A stretch of DNA of 64,000 nucleotides from Udeniomyces pyricola (lineage: Eukaryota > Basidiomycota > Tremellomycetes > Cystofilobasidiales > Mrakiaceae): positions 124,001 through 188,000 of the forward strand of contig BCIK01000021.1 in the NCBI GenBank assembly GCA_039545295.1. The letters are read 5' to 3'. Positions 1-10,962 of this stretch are shown piece after piece. Within the stretch, counting starts at the first letter, position 1. The number at the start of each line of letters is the position of its first letter. Made by a program: the position numbers and the translations under genes. The notes beneath the pieces were generated by a model. It was given only the letters and a program-made list of their open reading frames with translations, had not been told where the DNA came from and searched no databases.

Positions 1-3000
1 TTTGGCATACACTTTCGTACGCCTTGATATCCTCAAACGAATCCTTGAGCTGAGTGGAGTAGAATTCAAGAGAGCGTTGGACCATTTGTGCCGAATGACC
101 AAATAAACTAGATATAGCAAGTCGCAAGGTATTAGTGAGCCTAGACCACCCATAATGTTGTGTGATTGCATGTGACCCTTGCATGAGAATCTCACCGAAA
201 GACTTGGTCGAGATCTGTCTTGAGCTTCTCGATTTGGTCGGGCGTGTACACCGATCTAGCCTCAGACCACCAACTGGAGCCAGTCGAGCTGGACATACGT
301 CTCTGACGAGAGGACGAAGTCTGAGTTTGGAAAGAGTGCCGAAGACGGTCGATACTGTTGGATCCACTGGATCGGCCCCGGCTATGACCAAAATCACTCG
401 GCGACATGGCGAGGAAATTCTCGTCTGGGTGGGACAGATGTTCGCGGGCAAGGTTGCATTTGATGGTAGAGATTAGACCCGAAGACTGCAGACAATTTGA
501 TTGGGTCGACAATGTCAGATGAAACAGTACTAGATGAACTACTCTAGGCAAGACGTTTTGTGCGATCAAACAACTCACTAGCTGTTCGTCAATGAAAGCT
601 AGGTTGAATCCGACCTGATTGAGCGAATCTTCGACCTCAGATAAGTTGTATAATGGAGCAAGTGGAAGCAGAATTGAGTCTCGGCCAATTGAGGATGTGT
701 TGGACGAGGTGGATTGAAGGCTAGACTTGGATGGTGCAATCGATGGTCTTGACAGCCGACGGATCCGCTCCGGGTCAGGAAGGACAAGACCTTGCCGAAC
801 GAAAGCCACTTCTTCAAACTGACGAAACAACAAGATAAGCTCGGGTCGGCATACGTCGAGGGGGGTGAGGCCGTCTTGAACACGAAAGGTTTGACGATGG
901 AAACCAGCGTGGCGTCAGCACAGCAAAATCAACATCTTGTTCCAGTAAGATTATGACCGGATGGGCACCATGCGTACTTGAGTTGAAGCTTTTGCGTGCA
1001 GGGATACGCTCCAAGTGAACCCCCGGGAATTTGAGCCTCTTGGTAAGATCTTGCTCCTCGAGCGAAATGTCCTTCTCCAGCAAGGCCTTGACAACTTCCC
1101 GCGAGCAACCGTATTCGGCAGCAAAGTGAAGAGGTGTGGTATCGTGGGAGTCCTTGAGGTCAGGATCTGAGAAGCAAGCCAAGGAGATGTATGAGTTCGA
1201 ATTGGAAGATCGATGGTGCAGCCGAATTGGAAGCTGAACGCACCGGCTCCAAAGTCGTTCAACAGTCTTCGCATCAGATGCTTGAGCTTCCGCTCCGTCT
1301 CATCGTCAGCCATCGAATCCTTGGCAATCGTCTTCGTCAATCTAGTTTCATGACCTCTGATTGTGTTTTCGCTGGGTCCGACGGAAGGATGATCTCTTCT
1401 TGCTTTCTGGGCGGGTGATTCTGGAATCTTGAGGCTGACGGCACTGACAGAGGGTGGCGGACGAAAGGGCAGCCCCCCCGCGTGAACTGGGACGAGGCCT
1501 TCTTCAGGAACAGATGCGAGGGAGAGAGTTTTGTTTGTAATTATAGATGACGTTGATGAAGTATCAGAGGCAGACTCGAAGTTGTTGCGAGTCGGGACTC
1601 GACGGGTAAGGGCTGTTCCGCCGGCGAGGCATGCTAATTGATGAAGTGGGGTCGAACCGAGCTGTGATGGCAGACAAATTCATGCAGAGGCGAACAAGTC
1701 AGAAAGCATTTGAAGTTATGAATTTCTTCTTCAGCCGACTCCAAGCATCCTCACCTCGTCTACAAGGTTGACATCCGCCCCAGCGAGCCACAAAAGTTCG
1801 ATCGCTCGTACATCCGGGCATGGCTGCACTCTAGCTACATGATGCATAGGTCCCATGCCGTGTTGATCAACACCGTTGACTAGACCCATGGTTCCTGACT
1901 TGCCATATCTCTCAGGAGAGTTGTCAGAGGATTTTGGTATGTCGGCTGCCCGAGCCACACGATCGGTCGTGTCTGGCGCTGGAGGAAAAAGTAAGGCTTG
2001 GAGGCTATCAAAATCGGCCTTGCGGCTCGCCCGAATGAGAGATTTCGTGTAGGCAGCTATCGAAGATGAACCCAAAGCAACAGGAGCAGGCACGAGATGA
2101 CTGATGGAGGATGCAAGCCGCGAGATGTCGGGGAATGGTCTCGAGATCGACTTAAGCTGGAAGAAGGCAGGAGTAGATCCAAGTCAGGGTCGTCGAGTCC
2201 AACATCAAAGATGACTCAAGTAAGCTCGGAAGAAGACAAGATCGACCTGTTTAGCTCGTCGGCTTCGCAAGCATTCTTCGAACAGCCAAGTAATCTCCGG
2301 ATGAGCGAGTGAGTACTTGAGAGCGCTTTCGCCGTGCGATTCAATCAGGTCTGGTCGGGCGCCGTGTTGCAGCTATTTGAGGGGTGGGAGAATGAGAGGG
2401 TGAGTCAATCACAAATAAGACACAGATGAAGTAAATTGGTGATCTCGCACGATCCCCCTTCAGGTAGACAAAGACGGAACATACAAGGACTCGAGCGATT
2501 TCGGTGTGACCATCGCGAGCGGCATCTGAAAGAGCCATCCAAAGAGATTTCTTCAACTAGAGATCACTACATCGTGAGAGCTGGCGCGTTACTCACACAT
2601 CAGAGCGGTCCCTCCTTTGCCATCGCGTCCATCAACCAAGCACCAACCTCTGCCTCTACCAGTCGATGCCCTTCCCTCCTCGGTCCAACCACCTTCCCCT
2701 AGCAAGAGTTGGACAGCCTCGGACTGACCCATGTATGTTGCAAGACTGAGTACAGGGACAGCCATGGCAGATTGTGATGCAACGTTGAGAGGAAACAGAG
2801 TGAGGCCGGCGTTTGGGGAGGAGAGTAGCTTGCGGAGCACAGGTGTAAGTGAGGCTGATGGCGAAGGTCTCCTCAAAGCAGCGCTGCAGGATACGAGCGG
2901 AAGGGACACATATATCAGTTTGTCACATGGTAAATCAAGGGTTGAATCTTCAAGATTACTGGCCGCGTACACATACGACTGATCTTCTTGATCGTTGAAT

Positions 3001-3434
3001 CCCAATACAGCAGCAAGAATCGCATCTTTTCCCTCCTCGTCCTTTGACAGCATGATCTGCTCCCCTCTCTGTAACGCTCGTTCGATCGCATAGAGGTCTC
3101 GTCTTGAGGCTGCTTCGACTAGATTCAACTCTTCGCCTTCCTCTCTCTCCTCACGAATTCTACCCGCCGTGGTCCCTTCCGTCTGACCCGTACGAGCTGT
3201 TGGCACCCGCGTGCGATCCGACGATACTGAGGCAGGTGTTGAAATCAGGGGTTGCATTGAAGACGAATCCACTGGCAGCGGATTATTGGATGGAAACGAG
3301 AAGGTTTGAGGAAGACGTTGAAAAGATGCGGGTGAAGAACTGATGGAGGCGAGGGCCAGATCGGCTGAGGTGCCCTGGTTCGAAAGAGCGACTGCGGGGT
3401 CGGTCGAGGAAGCACGTGTTGGTGATGAAGGCAT
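1..3434 (-). CDS. Ankyrin-repeat protein, multi-exon, 3' end beyond the window
   Basis: Start chosen at the ATG at 3434; the reading frame upstream of it has only a TTG. The first ~200 residues are Ser/Pro-rich and disordered, followed by helical ankyrin-like units. Ankyrin motifs can be read after splicing: GTALMY joined to AARDGHTEIARVL across the intron near 2560-2600, then HGARPDLIESHGESALK (about 2295-2360), PMHHVARV and LLWLAGADVNLVDE (about 1750-1860), LGSTPLHQLACLAGGTAL (about 1610-1660) and TTPLHFAAEYGCSREVVKALLE (about 1070-1145). A Ser-rich region near 270-430 and a short helical exon at 1-110 follow, so the C-terminus is missing. Ankyrin repeats mediate protein binding; no catalytic domain is visible in the part present. 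The specific role is unknown. Exon borders are approximate. Confidence 0.75.
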
Positions 3435-4847
3435 ATTGGCGTGGTGACGCAGCTGCAATGACTGGAAGATAAGTAGGAAGATGAGGTCAAATTGGGCCGG
3501 TGGGAGGAAGGCAGCTTATGGACGTCTGGGGTGGGATCGAAACACGAGAGTATGCGATCCGGCTGACTATCGAAGGAAGGGGCAAGGGAAAGGGGTGAAG
3601 CAAACGCAAACGCAAGCGGGAGGGAGAACCTCACGCTTGTGTGTGCCTGATAAACGTTATATGGAAAGGAGAAAACGGATCAAGCCTCGTGACATCATGG
3701 TCAGAGGTCGAAGCTAGCATGTGATATGTCAAGAAAGTCTTCAAGCCAACCAAGTCAAGCATGACCACCAGCTCCCTTGATCCATTAGACGACGTGTACG
3801 CAAAGCGCTCCTTTATACAAGACTTTAAAGGCTGCGAGTTGTCCCTGCGATCACAACATTGATAGTGGCTCAACCTAACGTATGTGGGATTTGTGCCCCC
3901 TTGGTCAGAATGTCTGCAGGGTCGGCTAGTGAGAGCGTTTTTGGGGTCAGTCTGATGATAGGGGTGTCGAACGTAAAACGATGCCCGGCCTCGCGGACTG
4001 ACCAGACTGACATGACTATGCTGATGTGGTTGTGTCTTCGTTCCACTCGAGCAGCTCAGAAACCGATAGATAAGTTGCTGTTGAAGCTCGAGGTCATCCA
4101 GGTGGTGCGAGGCTGAAAAGGTAAATGCTATCGATGGGCACGTTTGCGACGACGCCTCCGCGTTCACGAGGCTGCTTTGAGCCGGGTGTCGCCGCGACGC
4201 GATCATTGCTCGGAAGCCTCGCATTAGCATCTAAACTCGAATCCATTTGAGGGGAACTGTCTGCACAGCTGATGGAGGACCGTCGTAGGGGAAAGGCATC
4301 GAGCAGAGAGGGACGTGGTGATAGAGGCAACGTTGAGCGTTGAACGCAATCAAGCCAAACAACACGATCCATAGTTACAACGTCGATCCTTGAATGCAAG
4401 CGATCTGATATCGGCGAGCTTCAGGCCACCGGCCACCTCCAATTGTCAATTGGGACGGGCTCGGCTGAACCGCGTTGGGCCGGGGCTACAGCTCAAACCG
4501 AATCGGGTGGCTTCACGAGCATTTATTGTATATAGACAAGACATCGATGCGTCTGATATATGTTGCAAACTTCGTCTAGCCCTCTCGCAACATGATGCCA
4601 TCCAAAAAGCAGGGGAAGTCAAGAACGAGCGATGCCAAATGAATGACGACTTGATCGAACACCTAGAAAGAACACGTCAAGTTGGACTATCGGTCATCTC
4701 CTTCAATCTCCCATCTACTTTCTCCCCTCTCCATCAGTGTCCATCGTGTGCAACGAAGCGCACACCACACAGCGCACCCCAAAGCCCATCTCCAAGCATA
4801 CACAGACTGAGAAACTAAATCCGATTCCATCTCATCCTTGTATCATC
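3435..4847. other. Intergenic region between divergent genes
   Basis: Shared upstream region of the ankyrin gene and the mitochondrial carrier. It contains one ATG-started open frame on the minus strand (3631-4230, 199 codons) with no family I recognise and an overlapping plus-strand frame. Composition gives no reason to call either coding. A CT-rich stretch at about 4690-4840 precedes the carrier start and looks like a promoter or 5' leader. Confidence 0.4.
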
Positions 4848-6505
4848 ATGCCATCGTCCACGACGCTTTCGCCTTCGTCCCCGTCCACAACTCTCATCCG
4901 ACCTCCACCAAAGTCCGATCCACTGTCCCTATCCCTCATTTCTGGATCGTTCGCTGGAGCGTTCCAAGTCCTCGTCGGTCAGCCACTTGATACCGTCAAG
5001 ACGAGGGCTCAAACGGCTCCGCCGGGCAAGTTCAAGGGACCTTGGGACGTCTGCGTACAGACCGTCAAGGGCGAAGGGTTCAGAGCGTTTTACAAAGGTA
5101 CAACTCATCAAACCAGTCCAAGCACTTGGGTCGGTCACTTCTGACTTGAGAGGAACATATGCTGATCTTTGCGGTTCCTTGCGAATCAGGGATGGCCTCT
5201 CCTTTGATGGGCGTTGCTGCTGTCAACTCGCTCCTCTTCACCTCCTTTGCCGTCTCCAAGCGGATCCTATCGCCGTATCCAAACCTTGAGATTTATCAAA
5301 TTGCTGCTGCTGGTGGCATGGCTGGAGGAGTGAACGCGTTGCTTGCCAGTCCTGTAGAGATGTTCAAGGTAAAGAAAAAAAAAGAATGGTCAATGGCTTA
5401 CATGCCCCTCACTTATCGCACTTTGCTGACACTTGCCTTGTCGATCCGACAGGTCCGCATGCAAGCACAGTACGGCTCACCGACAGACAAAACTTTGCGC
5501 ACCGTCGTTTCGGAGACTTGGAACAAGTGGGGAGTTCGCCAGGGTATCATGCGTGGCTTCTGGGTATGTTGACTGGTTCATCATCAACACCGTAATCATG
5601 ACCATCTTCATCCCCTTTTCCGGGCGACAGGCTAATAATTCTCTTTCGTATCACCGCCCGCAAATGTGATAGATCACGTTCGTCCGAGAGGTCCCGGCTT
5701 ATGCTGCTTTTTACGCTTCATACGAATACCTCAAACGAACTATCGCCCATCGGCTGCATCCAGACTGGGATCCATCGTCTCTCCTTCCCGCCTCCGGTGG
5801 CCCGTCCGCTTCAACGACATCATCATCATCATCATCATCCATAGAGGCCGAGCAGTTATTCCCTCAGCCTATGCCAGCCCTCCCCGTTTGGGCTCTCGTC
5901 GTCAGCGGGGCGGGAGGAGGTGTTGGGTATTGGCTTGCTTCGTACCCTCTTGGTTAATAACCGCTCACTTTATCACCATCCGCGTGAACGGTTTACGTGA
6001 TCTCCAACCCATTACTGACATCTTGTCTGGTCCTGTCTTTTGTCTCGCATCAGATATTGTCAAGAGCAACGTTCAGCTGGCAGATACGCCTCCCACGCGA
6101 GGGTACATCCTGCGGGAACTGCAAGGAATTGTAACGCGAGATGGCTGGAAGGGTCTTTTTAGGGGACTCAGCCCGACTCGTACGTATCGGAAATCCTCAT
6201 CAAATCATTCATGATGCTTGATCATTCACTTGCTCGGTAAATAACCCATTCACTTTGGATCATTTTGCACAGTCATTCGAGCTGTCCCCGCCGCTGCGTC
6301 CACTGTGAGTCCGCTTATCCTTGCCTAACGCGGTATCCATCTCAACGGCGTTGTTCATCTACCTATGAAACTGCTGATCCAGAAAGACACTGCTCATCTG
6401 ACTCCCACTCTTCTCTACCTTTGCTTACACCGATATCCCTAACTTGTACAGTTTGTCGCCTTTGAGATCTCCCGTGATCTTTTGCTCAAATCCGGCGCTT
6501 TTTGA
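4848..6505 (+). CDS. Mitochondrial carrier (SLC25 family)
   Basis: Six-transmembrane inner-membrane solute carrier, recognised by three carrier repeats. The first repeat has GQPLDTVKTRAQ and a GFRAFYKG end (exon 1, 4848-5097). The second follows in exons starting at 5190, with ASPVEMFKVRMQ split by an intron. The third has the variant signature ASYPLDIVKSNVQ, split by an intron near 5955-6053, and ends GLFRGLSPTLIRAVPAA. Five or more introns. Start at 4848 is the first in-frame ATG and gives a short Ser/Pro-rich leader before the carrier fold. An Ala/Ser-rich insertion of roughly 25 residues lies before the third repeat (about 5790-5880). The layout suggests the amino-acid/acylcarnitine-type branch (YMC/CRC/ORT-like), but the substrate cannot be fixed from sequence reading alone. 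Confidence 0.85.
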
Positions 6506-7343
6506 AATCTTACATGTACATTTGACCCACCCCTTGGCTCGCCTTCGTCCTGACGGATGGATCTCTTGGACTTCCAGCCCAACAAACATGTAAGCTGAAA
6601 AAAAACATTACTATGCAAGACGAAATTATCTCAGAGCAATATTGTCCATCTTACCTGCCTCCGGATCTCCCAAGTGGGTTGCAATATCTGCGTTTCACCC
6701 GGGCGAAAGTAGGACTTGCAAACTTAATCTGCAAGACGTGCGCGTGGCCGGACGAAGTTAGGTGGATCGAAGGATACAGGTGAAGGTATTGACGCGGACT
6801 GTTAAGGAATGTACGAGATAGGTAAATAACGGTGATATATCACGATACCATAACTTTGGACAAGTCCATGAAAGTCGACAAAGTTGTTGACGCCTTTGAG
6901 ACCTCGACCGAGCTCTGCGACATGTACGATGCCGTGGCAGGAACTTAATCAGAAATTCATATCATCAGATTGCAGGTTGCAGCTATGAGTGACTCACAAA
7001 AGACGTACATATATCTCTATCACGTTGAACAGGATGCGCCCTGCTTGTGTAGAAGCATAACACATCCATGCGATCCATCAACGACCATCGACGTGAAGCA
7101 AACCATTGATCATTAATCAAAAGAACGATTTTCGATATGGAATCAGGACACCTACACTGATTCAATTTCCTTCTCTCCGTCGTCGAGCGGAAGCTCATCC
7201 GCCTCAAATCAGATAATCCATCCTTCTATATATATGTTCCTATAACCCGCATCATGGCGCAGCAACTGCCTTCCCAGCAGTTACCAGATTCCCAATACAA
7301 GACTTCCTCTGCACTCCCAAGCCCTCTTTCAGGGCTCATAGCC

Positions 7344-7389
<46 letters not shown>

Positions 7390-7518
7390 ATCATCTCTCC
7401 TTGCCGTCCCCATCGATCTCCCTGCATCACCCATGAACTCCACCCAATGTCACCCATCAACACACATTCCCCTTCTCTCTTCCCCTCCTTCCTCTCTTCC
7501 TCTCGTTGGTTTTTGGAA
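6506..7518. other. Intergenic, convergent 3' flanks with poly-A/T tract
   Basis: Lies between the carrier and the PTRHD1-like gene, which converge. A run of about 37 A occurs at 7348-7384 (poly-T on the sense strand of the PTRHD1-like gene). A 74-codon minus-strand frame at 6983-7207 has no recognisable features. No RNA gene seen. Confidence 0.4.
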
Positions 7519-9066
7519 TCACAGGTCCCTCCAAAGCTGAGCTTTGGCTTTTTTGAGCCCGACTTTGACGGCGCCTTTACGGTCATTGGGGATGATGGCG
7601 AGGGCGGTCGGGATCGAGTCTGGTTGTTCGATCCACTACAACGGTGGTGATGGTGAAGATGAGATTTCGATCAGTGGATTGGGAGGGGAAGAGAACAGAG
7701 GTATTGAAGGACAAAGGGTGAGATGTGGGAGGAGGAATGTTGCCAAGGAAAGGGGAATGAGAATGGATGGAGGGTTCAAGACAGGTTTCGTCGTAAGTTC
7801 AAGGCTACAAAAAGCAGTATGATCGTCGGTGGTTCAGATGACAAGGTCATATAACGGGAGAAAGACGGAAAGGATAGATGATAATAAAAAGACGGAAAGC
7901 GGTTCGATCTTTCATTGATCTTTTCTTTCTTTGTTATTATTATAATCACTTCGCTCCTCTTGGACTTGTCTCAAGAAGGAGAGGAGGGAGGATTTACACG
8001 CCTGACCAGGATTGTCTAACACCCAAGAAGGCGGAAAGCTGGGGGAAGAAAGTGTGCATTCATGTGGGACACAACCGGGATATTCGTTCGAGAGGTGAAC
8101 AACAAAACGAGTATCACAAAGGAAACCGTTATGACGTACGAGGTGATGTTTGACTGGAGGTGTTCGCGTGGAAAGAAATCTTGAGAGTTCTTGCAACGTT
8201 TCGCCAGTAGGCGTCTCCAGGACGAGCTGGATCGTGATGTCGAGTTTGGCAGGAAGATGAGAGATCAAAAAGGAGATAGATAAAAGGATGTGAAGAAAGA
8301 AAGAAAGGATATATGAACGGAACGTTCAAAATCGAAAGCGGCTCAGGTCGTTCCTCATTGTGAGGTAAGCAAGATTGAGAGTGACGATACGATAGGATAT
8401 AAAGGCGAAGAAGAAGAGAAAAAAAATATCTCCCGGAAAGTACGCACCTTGGTCATTCCTTCGAGATCATCGGTATATATCTTTATGGCGTCGTCGTCTC
8501 TGAAGCGATGCAAGACGGCTGTGGAAGCGTGGGCAGCTTGGGCCATCATCGAACCTACAGGCCACGAATGCGGGGGCTTGGGTGGTTTGTTTGGTGGTTG
8601 GTCACATGGTGACAACATTGGCGAATGATTGACACGAAGAAAAAAAAAAGAACGCAAGTGATGATAGAAACGAAGGAATGTACGATTTAGGAATTTTAAG
8701 TAAAGGAAAAAGATTGAGAGGAGGATGGATAATCGATGAGTGCGCAAGGCAAATGGGAATTGGACCCACTAAGACGAGGTCTTTACGCATGACAATCTGC
8801 ATGCAAAGTGGAGGAGCGACGATTCCATTTCCTGTTGGTGATGGGGAGGGTGCAGAAGACGACGACTGGGAGCTTGCAGACGGACCAGGGTTGGCAGGAG
8901 GTATGGACGCGTCGGCGGCAGCAATAGTAGGAGCAGGATGGGAGGAAGGACCGGTGGGATCGTGAGACTGGGCCATGAGTCGGCGTGAGTTGGGGGCGAG
9001 TGCGGAGGGAGAGATGAGGGATGAATGGAGGAAGGCGAGTGGTCTGATGGAGGAGTGGGCTAGCAT
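7519..9066 (-). CDS. Peptidyl-tRNA hydrolase domain protein, PTRHD1/Pth2-like
   Basis: Four phase-0 exons: 9066-8776, 8576-8448, 8226-8140 and 7635-7519, giving 207 residues. The spliced core reads CMQIVMRKDL, then SWPVGSMMAQAAHAS, LVLETPTGETLQEL and IEQPDSIPTALAI. This is the Pth2 fold: the lysine-containing MRKDL strand, the AQAAHA helix and the E-x-P-x-S/N segment before the final strand. It matches the PTRHD1 branch of the family rather than canonical PTH2. Pth2 enzymes hydrolyse peptidyl-tRNA; PTRHD1 proteins are less well characterised, so activity is inferred. The first ~85 residues are Ser/Pro/Ala-rich. A second ATG at 8976 would remove 30 of them; the longer form could carry an organelle-targeting leader. 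The last intron (8139-7636) is long for this window. Divergent from LSM4. Confidence 0.85.
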
Positions 9067-9217
9067 GTATATGTTTATATATGGTCGTCAGCAGGGTGGA
9101 CCGGTGGATGGATGGACGCATATATCGATGTATGCGGTCGGAATCACAAGGCAAAGGAGTGACTTACCATCAATCAATCAACCACCACCACTTACATCAC
9201 CCGTCGTTCCCTCTCAT
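9067..9217. promoter_or_regulatory. Compact bidirectional promoter, PTRHD1-like / LSM4
   Basis: Only 151 bases separate the outermost ATG of the minus-strand hydrolase gene (9066) from the LSM4 start (9218). Both promoters and 5' leaders must fit here, or the hydrolase starts at 8976 and its leader extends leftward. No TATA box is obvious apart from an AT-rich patch at 9068-9082 and 9119-9135. Confidence 0.5.
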
Positions 9218-10572
9218 ATGGTCAGCTACGCCTTCCCCACCGCTCCTGCTACTCTTACCATGTGCTCATATATCCATCTGCTCCTTTTCCCTCATCCAAT
9301 CAGCTGCCATTAACCCTTCTCAATGCCGCTCAGAACAAGCCCATGGTCCGTCCTTGCTCGTTCGCTTTCCGTCTTGCTCTTTGCCTCGACTACATCTTCC
9401 ATTCCCGCCTATTCTCATCATCTCCACTTTCTCCTCGCCCCCATCCAACACCTTTCCACCGTATATATATCCACGTTGACTTCTTTACCGCTTCTCTCCT
9501 TTCCTAGCTGGTCGAGCTCAAGAACGGCGAGACCTTCAACGGCCACCTTGTCTCGTGTGACAACTTTATGAACGTCATATTGCGAGAGGTTTTCCAGACG
9601 AGTGCAGAAGGCGATCGGTTTTGGAAGATGAAAGAATGCTATATCAGGGGTAACACCGTAAGTCTCCCATCCTACTTCTGTTAATCGAGAAGCGAAGCTA
9701 GAAAGAAGGAGACATATAGAAGTTCTAGCAAGAGGGCGTGTAGGATGGGAAAGGGCGGCGATGGGAGCGTATTCATCTGCTCGTTCGCGCGTCGATTACG
9801 TGGGATGTCCATGGCTGCTAGCCCGGTCGATAGCAGACCGTGTACGGTCGAGAGGAGACCTCGGAATCGACTTGCAGAGACATCAGCATACCCATTGCTG
9901 AGGTGATGGGCACTCGATAGACGCGAACTTCCGCTGGCGTAGCAGGGATTCCAAGAGAGTACGCGAAGCGCGTTCTCGCCCGCTTCAATCGAGGACGTCT
10001 TCTGTTCATCTTGCATGCCTCTCCCCCCCCCCCTCTCCATTCTCTCCCACAAATTTACTTCATCTTACGTTCTCACTATAAGACACATGCTTTCACGAAT
10101 GGATCTCAACCGCGTCGATGGTGTTCGGTTCACTGATGCTTCTGTCTGATCTATCGTTGAAACCCCCCCTCTCCTTTCTTTTTTTTTTCTGTTATCAATG
10201 ACCTGCGTGTTTGACCGACGTTTTTTTCTTTTTTTTTGACAGATCAAATATCTCCGAGTTGCCGATTCCGTACTGGATCAAGTTCAGTCCGACCAAGCCA
10301 AGATCCGCGAATCGAATCGCAACAACCCCTCGGGCTCGTCCCATCACAACAACAATGGTGGTGGCGGACGCGGTGGATTCTCGGACCGTGGGCGAGGAGG
10401 AGGACGGGGTGGAATGATGGGAGGACCGGGTGGAGATCGGGGTGGGTTCAGAGGTGGAAGAGGTGGAGGTGGGCCAGGTATGGGAGGAAGAGGTGGAGGT
10501 AGAGGTGGGTTCGATGGAGGTAGAGGTGGAAGAGGCATGCCACGGGGAGGAAGAGGTGGAGGAATGGCGTAG
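9218..10572 (+). CDS. LSM4: U6 snRNA-associated Sm-like protein LSM4
   Basis: Exons 9218-9220, 9304-9345, 9508-9657 and 10243-10572 give 174 residues with no frame problem. The Sm fold starts [14 protein letters not shown] and continues [16 protein letters not shown] (Sm1) and YIRGNTIKYLRV (Sm2), all close to LSM4 of other eukaryotes. The tail of about 70 residues is an RGG/GGR-rich low-complexity region, as in animal and plant LSM4. LSM4 is part of the LSM1-7 ring (mRNA decapping) and the LSM2-8 ring (U6 snRNA). The first coding exon is the ATG codon alone, followed directly by a GT donor. The last intron (9658-10242) is 585 nt with C- and T-runs. It shares a short divergent promoter region with the PTRHD1-like gene. 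Confidence 0.93.
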
Positions 10573-10962
10573 AAAAGGAAGATCAGAGGGAATGATGAAA
10601 GATGAAAAGAAGGAGATCGGTATAAGGGGGAGGGGGCAGAAACAGAGAAGGATCTTGTTTTGCCTTTCTTTCATTCGTTGCGATAACCCCTTTGCTCCTT
10701 CAACTTTGTTTCTTTTGCAACTATTCAACCCAGTTTTTTTTTTGTTTGCGTCGTTGTCGAGGATTAGCGAAATGGGGTGTGATGTGGGAAAGTCTCATCA
10801 CTAGACGTTCACTGATCCCTCAAATCAGTTTCCTTCAGTCTCGCCATGAATCGACCACTACAAGTGTATCATCTACAACGGTCAACACATCCTCATCGCT
10901 AATCATTTACGTCTTTATCCTTTCTCTCTATCCCTCTTCGCTCCGCCGTTTTCATCCCACTT
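10573..10962. other. Intergenic, convergent 3' ends
   Basis: Holds the 3' flanks of LSM4 and the aldo-keto reductase, which converge. T-rich and CT-rich; no gene seen. Confidence 0.4.

Noticed and set aside
3631..4230. 199-codon minus-strand frame upstream of the ankyrin gene
   Set aside because: Starts with a real ATG but shows no domain or codon pattern I trust, and overlaps a plus-strand frame; kept only as a note in the intergenic entry.
7348..7384. Poly-A tract as a sign of a retro-inserted element
   Set aside because: No target-site duplication or element body is next to it, and similar runs occur in many introns here.
9681..10052. 123-codon minus-strand frame
   Set aside because: It lies wholly within an LSM4 intron and starts in a G/A-rich stretch; composition is biased and no family is recognised.
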